64,000 nt of DNA from Halorussus aquaticus (lineage in GTDB: Archaea > Halobacteriota > Halobacteria > Halobacteriales > Haladaptataceae): contig NZ_CP100400.1 of the NCBI RefSeq assembly GCF_024218795.1, positions 1,922,001 to 1,986,000 of the forward strand. Reading direction: 5' to 3'. Every line of letters begins with the position of its first letter. The stretch's first letter is position 1. Below the pieces are notes generated by a model that ran no database searches, was not told the origin of the DNA, and was given only the letters and a program-made list of their open reading frames with translations. The position numbers and the translations under genes are program-made. Shown piece after piece: positions 54,740-62,696 of the stretch.

Positions 54740-55769
54740 GGCCGCCCACCTCCTCGACGCCGAACAGGCCCTGCGGGCGCAAGACGAGCATCACCACGAG
54801 GATGAGGAAGACCGTCATCTCGGGCAGACTGGCGAAATCGACGTGGTTGACGAACCACCACGTCGTCACGGCGTCGGCCATCCCGACGATGACCGCCGCG
54901 ACCACGGTGCCCCGGAAGGTGCCGAGACCGCCGATGATGACGACCACGAACGCCGGGAGCAGGGTGTCCGCGGCGAGGGGGACGCTGGCACCCCACGCGG
55001 GGTCCCACATCAGGAGCGTCCCGGCCGCGCCCGCAACGCCCGCGCCGAGCGCGAACACGACAGTGAAGACGCGGCGCACGTCGATGCCGAGCGCCTCGGT
55101 CATCTCGGCGTCCTCGCTCCCGGCCCGGATGACGAGGCCGTAGCGCGTCCGGGTGAGGAACGCCCAGAGACCCGCCACCGTGGCCGCGCCGACGACGATT
55201 TCGAACAGCGAGAGACCGCTGACCGAGATGAGACCGAGGTCCACCGACTGGGCGAGGAAGCCGGGTTTGGTGCCCAGCGCGGCCTGCCAGTCGCTGGTCG
55301 GTTGCATCCCGTAGAACAGCACCGCGATGCGGACCAGTTCGTCGAGAACGAGCGTCAGCCCGAACGTCAGCAGTATCTGGTACACCGGCGGTCGGTCGTA
55401 GAGGCGTCTGATGAGCGTCACTTCGACCACGCCGCCCAGACCCGCGAGGAGCGCGAACGTCGCGGCCAGCGCGAGGAAGAACGCCAGCAGGCGGGTCGCA
55501 CCGCCGGTCGTCCCGCCGACGGCGAACACCATCAGCAGGCCGCCCAGATACGCGCCTATCATCGTCATCGACCCGTGCGCGAAGTTCAGCACGCCCATCA
55601 GGCCGAAGATGAGCGTCAGTCCCCCGGCTATCATCACGTAGATGGCGGCCTTCGCCAGTCCGTCCACGAGGACCGACGCGAGGTTCTCCGGCCGGAGGAA
55701 CTGGCCGAGCGCGTCGAGGAATCCCGCGAGGACGACGGCGTTCGCCAGCGTCGCTTCGAGTCCGGTCAT
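54735..55769 (-). CDS. livH: Branched-chain amino acid-type ABC permease (LivH)
   Basis: A 344-residue integral membrane permease with about eight helices. LivH signatures are LTLIFGLMGVLNFAHGSMTMIGAYLG, RRLYDRPPVYQILLTFGL, the EAA-like cytoplasmic segment (GSEDAEMTEALGIDVRRVFTVVFALG) and IIGGLGTFRGTVVAA. It starts at 55769, where its ATG overlaps the livF stop as ATGA, and it ends inside the livM leader. The tight packing makes the two permeases a co-translated unit. Confidence 0.88.
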   Translation of the reverse strand: MTGLEATLANAVVLAGFLDALGQFLRPENLASVLVDGLAKAAIYVMIAGGLTLIFGLMGVLNFAHGSMTMIGAYLGGLLMVFAVGGTTGGATRLLAFFLALAATFALLAGLGGVVEVTLIRRLYDRPPVYQILLTFGLTLVLDELVRIAVLFYGMQPTSDWQAALGTKPGFLAQSVDLGLISVSGLSLFEIVVGAATVAGLWAFLTRTRYGLVIRAGSEDAEMTEALGIDVRRVFTVVFALGAGVAGAAGTLLMWDPAWGASVPLAADTLLPAFVVVIIGGLGTFRGTVVAAVIVGMADAVTTWWFVNHVDFASLPEMTVFLILVVMLVLRPQGLFGVEEVGGH

Positions 55770-56464
55770 GCGCTGAGATACCTCCTGAGTCGCTCGTCGT
55801 CGGCGGACGTCTCGTCGGCGTCGCCCTCGTCGACCACCTGCCCGTTGTCCAGCACGTAGAACCGGTCGGCGAGGTCGAGCGCCAGCGGCAGGTTCTGCTC
55901 GACCAGCAGCAGCGTGGTGTCCCGCGCGGCGTCGGCCAGCGCCTCGGCCACGCGCTCGACGATGAGCGGCGCGAGACCCTCGCTGGGTTCGTCTACGAGC
56001 AGGAGGTCGTTGTTCCCCACGAGTCCGCGCGCCAGCGCGAGCATCTGCTGTTGGCCGCCCGAGAGGTTCCCGGCGTCCTTGTCCGCGAACCGTTCGAGGT
56101 CGGGGAACGTCTCGTAGGCGAGTTCTATCGCCGCGCCCACGTCCTCGCCGTCGGGCACCGCGACCCGGACGTTCTCCTCGACCGACAACTGCGAGAAGAT
56201 GCGCCGCTCCTCGGGAATCCACCCGACGCCGCGGTCGGCGACCTCGTGGGTCGCCGCCCCGGTCACGTCCTCGCCGCGGTAGCGAACCGTGCCCTCGCTC
56301 GGCGGGGTCAACTGCAGGATGGTCCGGAGCGTGGTGGTCTTGCCGACACCGTTCCGGCCGACCAGCGCGACCACCTCGCCCTCTTCGACGTCGAGCGAGA
56401 CGCCTTCGAGGATGTGGCTCTCGCCGTAGTAGGTGTGGGCGTTCTCGACTTCGAGTAGTGTCAT
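55766..56464 (-). CDS. livF: ABC transporter ATP-binding protein (LivF)
   Basis: A 232-residue ATPase. Walker A is GRNGVGKTT (about 36-44), the Q-loop and the signature LSGGQQQMLALARGL follow, then Walker B LLLVDEPSEGL and the His switch QNLP. The length and the short N-terminus are LivF-like (the smaller of the two LivF/LivG ATPases). It has a GGAG box near the start (56469-56475 region) and a TTTAGA box about 30 nt upstream, so it might be separately initiated after the structured gap. Confidence 0.9.
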   Translation of the reverse strand: MTLLEVENAHTYYGESHILEGVSLDVEEGEVVALVGRNGVGKTTTLRTILQLTPPSEGTVRYRGEDVTGAATHEVADRGVGWIPEERRIFSQLSVEENVRVAVPDGEDVGAAIELAYETFPDLERFADKDAGNLSGGQQQMLALARGLVGNNDLLLVDEPSEGLAPLIVERVAEALADAARDTTLLLVEQNLPLALDLADRFYVLDNGQVVDEGDADETSADDERLRRYLSA

Positions 56465-56543
56465 CGTATCGTCTCCTTTGATTTGCCTCTAAATCTGTCT
56501 TCGAGGCGACTGATGCTCACAGCATCTGTGGGGTGGCGTTTCG

Positions 56544-56729
56544 GAAAGCCCCCGCCCGGTCGCGGTCGCTGACCGACATATCTGCGCCTCTCGGCACTGC
56601 CCGGCGCAGATAGTGGCCGGTCAGACGACCACGGGCCTTCGGCCCGCCGGGAGACGACCGGTCTTCCGAGGTCACACTCGCTTCGCTCGCGTGACCGCGA
56701 CCGGGCGGCCCCTTTTGTCCACCCAGACG
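56544..56729 (+). repeat. Multi-hairpin intergenic element, copy B, inside the liv operon
   Basis: The 340-bp gap between livG and livF holds no plausible gene but this element. A 14-bp outer stem pairs 56554-56567 with 56693-56706. Inside lie a 6-bp stem (56569-56574 with 56619-56624) that encloses a 9-bp hairpin (56580-56588 with 56603-56611), and a 15-base hairpin CGGGCC/GGCCCG (56632-56646). Its arms and the AGTGGCC and AGACGAC joints match copy A (1178-1368). It is read antisense in the liv transcript, so the RNA there would fold strongly. This may separate expression of livJ-livG from livF-livH-livM. Confidence 0.8.
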
Positions 56730-56804
56730 TCGGTTGCCTAACCGAGCGTTCGCTGGTGGACTGCGCACCTGTGAACCGGCGTACGAAAACTGGGGGCGTC
56801 GCGT

Positions 56805-57635
56805 TCACGCCGTCCCCTCCTCCGGGTCGGCCCCGGCGTCGTCCGCGGTCGGGTCCGAGTCGGACTCCGTGTCGCCGAGGCTCCCGGCCTCGTAGCCGCC
56901 GAGGTACGCCTCCTGCACCGTGGGGTCGTTCCGGACCGCCTCCGGTTCGCCCTCGGCGATGACCGCGCCCTGATTCAGCACCACGACGCGGTCGGAGACG
57001 TTCATCACGATGTCCATGTTGTGTTCCACGAGCAGGACCGCGTGGTCGGACGCCACGTCCTCGATGAGGTCGATTATCCGGCCGACGCTCTCCGAGGAGA
57101 CTCCCGCGTTCGGTTCGTCCAGCAACAGCACGTCGGGGTCGCCCGCCAGCGCGATGGCGACCTCCAGTTGGCGCTTCGCGCCGTGGCTCAGGCTCTCGGC
57201 GGTGGTGTGGGCCTCCGCCGAGAGACCCACTCGGTCCAGAATCCGGTGGGCCTCCTCGACGTGTCGCTCGAAGGCCCCGGCGTTGCGCCAGAACTTCGCG
57301 GCGTCGCCGCTGGCGGCCTGCGCCGCGACCCGGACGTTCTCCAGCACCGTGCTGGTGGGGAAGACGTTCGTAATCTGGTACGACCGGTGGAGACCGAGGC
57401 TCGCCGTCTCGTACGGCGTGGCGTCGGTCACGTCGCGCCATCCCTCTCTGTCGCGCACCTCGATGGTGCCCGCGGTCGGGGTCAGCACGCCGGTCAGCAG
57501 GTCGAAGAACGTCGTCTTCCCCGCGCCGTTCGGGCCGATGAGCGAGCAGAGTTCGCCCTCGCCGAGCGCGAAGTCCACGTCGTCGACGGCCGTGAGACCG
57601 CCGAACTGCTTCGTCAATCCGGAGGTTCGCAACAT
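56805..57635 (-). CDS. livG: ABC transporter ATP-binding protein (LivG)
   Basis: A 276-residue ATPase. Walker A is GPNGAGKTTFFDLL, the Q-loop region has HRSYQITNVFP, the signature is LSHGAKRQLEVAIAL and Walker B VLLLDEPNAGVS, with the His switch LVEHNMDIV. The family's conserved LivG insertion near the Q-loop is present. The last 30 residues form a haloarchaeal acidic tail (SLGDTESDSDPT). It is three bases downstream of livJ, so they are translationally coupled. Confidence 0.9.
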   Translation of the reverse strand: MLRTSGLTKQFGGLTAVDDVDFALGEGELCSLIGPNGAGKTTFFDLLTGVLTPTAGTIEVRDREGWRDVTDATPYETASLGLHRSYQITNVFPTSTVLENVRVAAQAASGDAAKFWRNAGAFERHVEEAHRILDRVGLSAEAHTTAESLSHGAKRQLEVAIALAGDPDVLLLDEPNAGVSSESVGRIIDLIEDVASDHAVLLVEHNMDIVMNVSDRVVVLNQGAVIAEGEPEAVRNDPTVQEAYLGGYEAGSLGDTESDSDPTADDAGADPEEGTA

Positions 57636-57638
57636 GGC

Positions 57639-59069
57639 CTACAGCGAGCAGTTCATCTGGTCGCTGTCCTTGGGAATCGTCGCTTCCTTCGCCCCGATGG
57701 TCGCCAGCGGTTCGCTGGGCATGATGGCGGCCTTCCAGTTCCCGGCCCACTCGTCGGTGGTCGGGACGGGGTTCGCCACGGTCATCGACGACCGGGCCTG
57801 ATTGTTGTACTGCTGGAAGGTGTAGCCGTTCTTCCCCTTGGGCGTGTCCGTCACGGTCATCCCGCGGAGGGCGCTGGCGATGTCCGCGCCCTCGGTCGAA
57901 CCGCTCTCGGAGACGGCCTGCGCGATGGCCGAGGCGGCGGTGAACGTCCCGGAGGTGAACAGGTCGGGCACGACGCCGTAGGCGCTGGTATAGGTGTCCA
58001 CGAACTGGTTGTTGATCTCGTTGTCGTACTGATTCCAGTGGTAGCGCGTCGTGAACGGACCGAGTTTCGTCCCCTGCAGTTTCTCCTTCGTCAGGGGCTT
58101 GCCGAGCGCCTTCTGGAGGGTCTGGCCCACGATAGCGTTGGTGATTCGGGTGGCGAACCCGCCGAAGACGCGGTAGTCGTAGTTCCCGTTGAGGAACGAC
58201 GTGAACAGTTTCGGGAGCGTGGCGACCGTGAATCCGCCAACGATGCCCTCCGCGCCCGCGTTCTTGGCCTTGTCGAGCAGTCCCTTCCACTCGGAGTGGC
58301 CCTGCGGGACGAACTTCTTGCCGACGATTTCGACGCCCTCGTCCTTCAGCACCTGCTCGTAGTTGTTGACGACCGCCTTCCCGAACGAGTAGTCCGCGCC
58401 GAACAGGTACACCTTGCTCACGTCGGTCTGGTTGGCGACGTACTTCCCGCCCGAGCGAGCGTCCATCGCGGTGTTCTCGCTCGCGCGGAACACGAGATTT
58501 CCGCAGGTCTCGGAGTTCGCGGTGATGTCGGCCGACGCCGCCGGACCGACCATGTACGGGACCTGCGCCTGTTTGACCACGGTCTTGATGACGCGGTTGG
58601 CCGCGCTCGAAGAGGCACACCCGAACAGCATGTCCACCTCCTCGTTCTTCACGAGGTCGGTCGCCAGCGACTGGGCCTTGTCGGCCGCGAACTGGGTGTC
58701 CCGGACGACGAGTTCGTACTCGGTGTCGCCGACCGAGACGGTGTGAGTCCCGGTACTCGACCCCGTTATCGGGTCGGTGTCGCCCTTGTACGCCAGTCCG
58801 GAGTAGAAGCCCCACAGCGACTGCTGGCCGTAGTACTTGAGGTCGCCCGACGTCGGTTGGAGGACGCCGATTTTCACGTTTCCGGAGACGTTCGCCTGCT
58901 CGGTCGTCTTCGCCGTGGTCTCTGTCATGCCGCCATCGGTCTCGTCACTCGCAGTTGTAGTTGTCGTACTCTGTCCACCGTCACCGCCGGTACATCCGGC
59001 GAGACCCGCCGCCCCGGTCGCCCCGACCGCAGCGAGCCATCGCCGTCGTGAAACGCTGTCATCCGCCAT
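57639..59069 (-). CDS. livJ: Branched-chain amino acid-type substrate-binding lipoprotein (LivJ)
   Basis: A 476-residue extracellular solute-binding protein. The N-terminus MADDSVSRRRWLAAVG plus the lipobox LAGC (Cys26) gives a Tat lipoprotein, followed by a Thr-rich linker. The mature part matches periplasmic binding proteins of the LivJ type: VKIGVLQPTSGDLKYYGQQSLWGFYSG, DTQFAADKAQSLATDLV, VPYMVGPAAS and the ending TVANPVPTTDEWAG. It hands its ligand to the LivHM permeases. The ligand is not predictable. The divergent SDR gene shares the control region with two operator-like inverted sites. Confidence 0.9.
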   Translation of the reverse strand: MADDSVSRRRWLAAVGATGAAGLAGCTGGDGGQSTTTTTASDETDGGMTETTAKTTEQANVSGNVKIGVLQPTSGDLKYYGQQSLWGFYSGLAYKGDTDPITGSSTGTHTVSVGDTEYELVVRDTQFAADKAQSLATDLVKNEEVDMLFGCASSSAANRVIKTVVKQAQVPYMVGPAASADITANSETCGNLVFRASENTAMDARSGGKYVANQTDVSKVYLFGADYSFGKAVVNNYEQVLKDEGVEIVGKKFVPQGHSEWKGLLDKAKNAGAEGIVGGFTVATLPKLFTSFLNGNYDYRVFGGFATRITNAIVGQTLQKALGKPLTKEKLQGTKLGPFTTRYHWNQYDNEINNQFVDTYTSAYGVVPDLFTSGTFTAASAIAQAVSESGSTEGADIASALRGMTVTDTPKGKNGYTFQQYNNQARSSMTVANPVPTTDEWAGNWKAAIMPSEPLATIGAKEATIPKDSDQMNCSL

Positions 59070-59109
59070 AACAGATTAGAATGATACCCACACCCCGGCA
59101 AATACTGCT

Positions 59110-59125
59110 GGGTTAACATGTGAAC
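59110..59125. promoter_or_regulatory. Near-palindromic operator-like site 1 (livJ side)
   Basis: GGGTTAACATGTGAAC. Its core GTTAACATGTGAAC is a near-perfect palindrome. It is the reverse complement, in 15 of 16 bases, of site 2 at 59165-59180. The position, about 41 bp upstream of the livJ ATG, fits repressor or activator binding at the livJ promoter. Confidence 0.6.
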
Positions 59126-59164
59126 TGCGTCCCGACGGTCAGACGGTAGCCCCCGGAGCGCCTC

Positions 59165-59180
59165 GTTCACACGTTAACCC
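59165..59180. promoter_or_regulatory. Near-palindromic operator-like site 2 (SDR side)
   Basis: GTTCACACGTTAACCC, inverted relative to site 1 with 53 bp from start to start, about five turns of DNA. It sits in the promoter region of the plus-strand SDR gene at 59216. The paired, inverted placement suggests one regulator that controls both divergent units, possibly by looping. Confidence 0.6.
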
Positions 59181-59215
59181 TCGGCTTTTCCCCGGTTCGG
59201 GGAGTGCTCACGGAC

Positions 59216-60064
59216 ATGTCCGACGAAGTCACCGCCCCGGAACTCTCGACCGAAGACGCGCTCGTCCTCGACGACGACAGGTTCGCCCCGGAGAACGTCG
59301 CCCTCGTCACGGGTGCGGCCTCGGGTATCGGTCGGGCGACGGCGCTCGTGCTGGCCGAGAACGGGTTGACCGTGGTCGGCACCGACGTGGACGAGGAGGG
59401 ACTGGCAGCGACCCGCCGGAAGGCCGCGGACCTCGGCGTGGCAGGGACCGTCGAAACAGTTGCGGGCGACCTGCGCGAGGACGTGCCCGAAATCGTGTCG
59501 GCGGCCGCAACGCACGGTGACGTCGCGTTCCTCGCGAACGTCGCGGGGATGCAACACATCGACCCCATCGAGGAGTTCCCGATGGAGACCTACGACCGGA
59601 TGCAGGCGGTCATGGTGCGCGCGCCGGTCCAACTCGCCAAGGAGTGTCTGCCGCGGATGCGCGAGAACGGGTTCGGGTGCGTCGGCAACATGGCCTCGGT
59701 CCACGGCCACTACGTCACCGGCGACAAGGTGGCCTACAACGTGGCAAAGTTCGGTCTCCGCGGACTCACCCAGTCCATCGCCGCGGAGAGCGGCGGAGAC
59801 GCCGACGTTCGCGCCTTCTCGGTCAGCACCGGCTACGTGAAGACGCCGCTCGTGACCGATCAGATTCCGGACACGGCCGAACAGCGCGGGATTTCGGTGC
59901 AGGAAGTCGTCGAGGACGTGATGCTCGGCCAGTCGCGGACGACGGAGATGATGACGCCCGCCGAAGTGGCGAACCTGTTCGCGTTCGGCTTCTCGAAGCA
60001 CGCAAGCCACCTCAACGGCGGGGACCTGCGGTTCGACGACGGGATGTCGCTGACCTACGAGTGA
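59216..60064 (+). CDS. SDR-family oxidoreductase, 3-hydroxybutyrate dehydrogenase-like
   Basis: A 282-residue short-chain dehydrogenase/reductase with 30 extra N-terminal residues before VALVTGAASGIGRA (the cofactor motif). NVAGMQHID, the catalytic Ser in GNMASVHGHY and the Tyr-Lys pair in YNVAKFG are in order, and VSTGYVKTPLVTDQI is the family substrate loop. The closing GGDLRFDDGMSL matches 3-hydroxybutyrate dehydrogenase. It probably makes or uses acetoacetate or a related beta-keto acid. I start at the ATG at 59216, not the GTG at 59204. It diverges from the liv operon. Confidence 0.82.
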   Translation: MSDEVTAPELSTEDALVLDDDRFAPENVALVTGAASGIGRATALVLAENGLTVVGTDVDEEGLAATRRKAADLGVAGTVETVAGDLREDVPEIVSAAATHGDVAFLANVAGMQHIDPIEEFPMETYDRMQAVMVRAPVQLAKECLPRMRENGFGCVGNMASVHGHYVTGDKVAYNVAKFGLRGLTQSIAAESGGDADVRAFSVSTGYVKTPLVTDQIPDTAEQRGISVQEVVEDVMLGQSRTTEMMTPAEVANLFAFGFSKHASHLNGGDLRFDDGMSLTYE

Positions 60065-60108
60065 CTCGCTGTCCGAGACAGGTTACCTACCGTCCGAGAA
60101 CGGTACTT

Positions 60109-60261
60109 TCACCCGCTCTTCGGAAGCACCTGCTCGACCTTCTCGAACGGAATCCAGCCGACGTTTCGGCCGTGGTTGTCCTTGAGTATCAGCCCTTCGC
60201 GGCCCTCCTCGAAGGCGTCACAGGAGAGGTTCGGCCCGTCAGTTCGTTCTACTCGTGGCAT
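60109..60261 (-). CDS. 50-residue protein, missed small gene
   Basis: The frame from ATG at 60261 to TGA at 60109-60111 encodes MPRVERTDGPNLSCDAFEEG followed by a strand-rich half (REGLILKDNHGRNVGWIPFE) ending VEQVLPKSG. It has balanced charge and strand-turn-strand pattern like a real small domain. An AGAATACTTTTT stretch about 30-35 nt upstream could serve as a TATA box. It lies convergently 44 bp after the SDR gene. No family was recognised. Confidence 0.6.
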   Translation of the reverse strand: MPRVERTDGPNLSCDAFEEGREGLILKDNHGRNVGWIPFEKVEQVLPKSG

Positions 60262-60493
60262 CGTTTCCGTAGTTCTAGTCACGTCACAAAAAGTATTCTA
60301 TCTATCAACTAAGTCCCGGTAGTCCGTCCAACCTTCTACCGACCATCCCAGAGAGGAATCACCTTGACGGCCAACTGAACCGCCAACGTGTCCTATTCAA
60401 ATTTGTAACTTGTGGTGGCGGCTAATGACCTAATCTTCAACGGGACATTCTAAATCGGCCTTTAGAGGTTAGCCTTAATCCGCGATTCCCGTT

Positions 60494-61090
60494 TTAGAGA
60501 ATAGCGATTGTCTTATCCTCAAATATGAACCTCAGATCCCAGATGGTACACTGAAAGTCCCCATCACGGATCACCAACTGGATTTGATTCAAAACCGAAA
60601 TTTGACCGGTTTGTCCGTTTGCCGAACTTGGTAGCTTCTGAAACGGTATTTCAAGTCTATGACCAGAGCCAGTTTTAGTGGCTATCACTCCTTTCTCCTT
60701 GTTCTTGTATTCGTTTCCAATGTAGACACTACGGAATCCCGATTCTCCAGATTGGAATCTTATTTCTACCTCCGCATCATCATCCATCTTGTCCACGTCT
60801 ATTTCGGCGTATATTGTACTCTTAGACACATTTGAAACAGACACTGGAATTTCGGCGATTACTTCTCCATCAGTAACCGAATCATTAGTGGATATTTCCA
60901 GTCCACTATTACCATCTTTGGTTGCGTTTTTTGCAGTTATTTCTGTTGAATTCTGTGTCGGGATTGTAATGTCAGACTGGTCAATGGCACCTTGTTGTTC
61001 AACACTGGTTTCAAGACAACCAGCTGATGAACTACAAGCTATAGCAATTGATAGGAACTTCCGACGGTCTATTGCTTTAGGTTGTGGCAT
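60494..61090 (-). CDS. Tat lipoprotein-like secreted protein (low-GC gene)
   Basis: A 198-residue protein. The N-terminus MPQPKAIDRRKFLSIAIACS has twin arginines and SSSAGC as a probable lipobox (Cys25). The mature part is beta-rich, with repeated short strands and the pattern VSNVSKSTIYAEIDVDKM and RDGDFQCTIWDLRF. Compared with its neighbours the codon use is AT-rich and the protein is less acidic. Function and family are unknown. It diverges from the plus-strand wHTH-membrane gene within the same low-GC patch. Confidence 0.6.
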   Translation of the reverse strand: MPQPKAIDRRKFLSIAIACSSSAGCLETSVEQQGAIDQSDITIPTQNSTEITAKNATKDGNSGLEISTNDSVTDGEVIAEIPVSVSNVSKSTIYAEIDVDKMDDDAEVEIRFQSGESGFRSVYIGNEYKNKEKGVIATKTGSGHRLEIPFQKLPSSANGQTGQISVLNQIQLVIRDGDFQCTIWDLRFIFEDKTIAIL

Positions 61091-61191
61091 CTATATCGTC
61101 TCGTTAGATTGGTATCGGACTAAATTCAGATTACAGTTTACACCCCTAATTATATTACTCTGCACAGAATATTCCACAGCAGAATTTAGCG

Positions 61192-61827
61192 ATGTCTGGC
61201 GATTTTGATAGTTCCCATCCCGCAAGGAAAATTGATCCAAAAGAACTCAAAGAGGTTCTCAAAGAGCGGAATAAAGACGTTCCAGCAGTAACAAGAAGGG
61301 TCGTTGCACAAGAATTTCCAAATGTAGAGCCAGACACTGTAAGTAACAATTTAGAAAGATTAGTGCAATCTAATGAACTGTGCAAGTTCAACGATGGCGA
61401 CATCAATGTTTACTGGTACCCGCGTACGGATGATGAAGGCGGAACAACGCGATATAGTGAATTGCTTGATGATTCCATTGACTGGGACGAAGTTGAGATA
61501 AGTTCAGTTCCAGAGGATACCGCTGAGGAAATTGCATCTAAACGCCTTCCATACTACCGTCCGCAGAACTTCTGGACTCGAACTACATATTTCAGCCAAC
61601 TTGGAGTGATGGTAGCCTTTGGGCTTGTGCTACTAGGAATTGGCGGACTTGTAGGTGGTACCCTAGGACTTGGACAAAAGGCCGGTGCTCAGATATTTCG
61701 ATGGGGACTCTACTTATCGCTGGTCGCAATGTTAGGTTACATTGTCTCCGTGGTTCTTGATAACCTCGCAACACGGGGTTACGTAACCAAGGACCCCGTT
61801 CCTGAGAGGCTAAAGTTGTTCCAATAA
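61192..61827 (+). CDS. HTH-domain membrane protein (low-GC gene)
   Basis: A 211-residue protein. Residues 15-75 fit a winged helix (LKEVLKERNKDVPAVTRRVVAQEF, then DTVSNNLERLVQSNEL) followed by a wing with DINVYWYPRTD. Two hydrophobic segments (about 135-160 and 167-190) give a membrane anchor. A DNA-binding head tied to the membrane suggests a membrane-bound regulator. Codon use is AT-rich like its neighbour. Start at 61192 is the only clear ATG. It has no recognised family. Confidence 0.6.
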   Translation: MSGDFDSSHPARKIDPKELKEVLKERNKDVPAVTRRVVAQEFPNVEPDTVSNNLERLVQSNELCKFNDGDINVYWYPRTDDEGGTTRYSELLDDSIDWDEVEISSVPEDTAEEIASKRLPYYRPQNFWTRTTYFSQLGVMVAFGLVLLGIGGLVGGTLGLGQKAGAQIFRWGLYLSLVAMLGYIVSVVLDNLATRGYVTKDPVPERLKLFQ

Positions 61828-61843
61828 CCGCCGCTTCGTATAA

Positions 61844-62572
61844 TTACTCCAGTTCGTCGAGGGCCTCCACGACGCGCTCTATCATCTTCTGCTGGCCGCG
61901 CCGGAGGTTCTTCGACACCGCGGGTTTGGACACGTCGAACTCGTCGGCCAGATGGCCGAGCGTCGCTCCGCGCGGACTCTCGAAGTAGCCGTCGCTCACG
62001 GCGGTTTCCAGCGTCTCGCGCTCGACGTCCGAGAGGTCGCGACAGCCCTCGATGAGCGTCATCGCCGCCCCCGCGTTCTGCACGAACCCCTGCAGGTCGG
62101 GCAGTTCGGTGTTGTCTCGTTCGAGGACGTCGAACTCGTTGTCGCGTTCGAGTTCCGCCAGCGTCGTGTCCTCGCACTCGATGTCGTCGAACCCGACGTG
62201 CCAGATTTCGCTCCCCTCCTCGATGTGGAACGGGCCGGTGATGTAGCCGCCGTTCTGGCGAATCGCGGCCATCGCGTCGGTCTCGCCGATGACCGTCCGG
62301 ATGTGCGCGACGTTGTCCCGGCGGGTGAGCAGGGCGTAGTCGTGCATGTTCTCGTGGTCGCGCAGGGCACCGAGACCGGCGGTGAGTTCGGCGCGGTCCT
62401 CGCCCTCGACCATCAGTCGCGTCTCCAGTTGGCGGTCCGCCCGGTCGAAGTCCCACTGGATGGCCGAGAACCCGACGCCGTGGTCGTCGGTGGTGTCGAT
62501 AAACGGGCAGTCGTACTGCTCCACGTCCATCGTGATGTCTATCATGGGCCTGCCCTTGCTATCAGACCACAT
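61844..62572 (-). CDS. Bacterio-opsin-activator-type HTH regulator
   Basis: A 242-residue regulator. The C-terminal part (LSDVERETLETAVSDGYFESPRGATLGHLADEFDVSKPAVSKNLRRGQQKM) is the HTH_10 domain of Bat-like regulators, where the helix-turn-helix is ATLGHLADEFDVSKPAVSKNL. The N-terminal 175 residues form a Bat-type sensor-like beta domain without a PAS or GAF signature. Such proteins regulate diverse haloarchaeal genes. The start may be the inner ATG (MIDITMDVEQ) at 62545. Targets are unknown. Confidence 0.83.
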   Translation of the reverse strand: MWSDSKGRPMIDITMDVEQYDCPFIDTTDDHGVGFSAIQWDFDRADRQLETRLMVEGEDRAELTAGLGALRDHENMHDYALLTRRDNVAHIRTVIGETDAMAAIRQNGGYITGPFHIEEGSEIWHVGFDDIECEDTTLAELERDNEFDVLERDNTELPDLQGFVQNAGAAMTLIEGCRDLSDVERETLETAVSDGYFESPRGATLGHLADEFDVSKPAVSKNLRRGQQKMIERVVEALDELE

Positions 62573-62696
62573 ACGGGGAGTGGGTTAAAAGGCTTTTCTT
62601 CGCTTCCGGCAAGCTTCGCCGAGCGGCGGCGACCGTCCCACAGAGATTTCCGACGCCGAAACCACTTTCGGCGCGGTCGCACAACGTACAATCGTT

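Larger units (their letters stand above)
60270..61840. other. Low-GC accessory patch
   Basis: The stretch from about 60270 to 61840 is much richer in A and T than the rest of the window. Its two genes use AT-ending codons (for example many AAA, ATT and GAA). The boundaries are sharp against GC-rich genes at both ends. No transposase, integrase or repeat ends were found. This is typical of recently acquired DNA. Confidence 0.65.

Noticed and set aside
60300..60493. Possible tRNA or integration site at the edge of the low-GC patch
   Set aside because: No cloverleaf, no CCA-like 3' end, and no repeated attachment sequence at the other edge near 61830.
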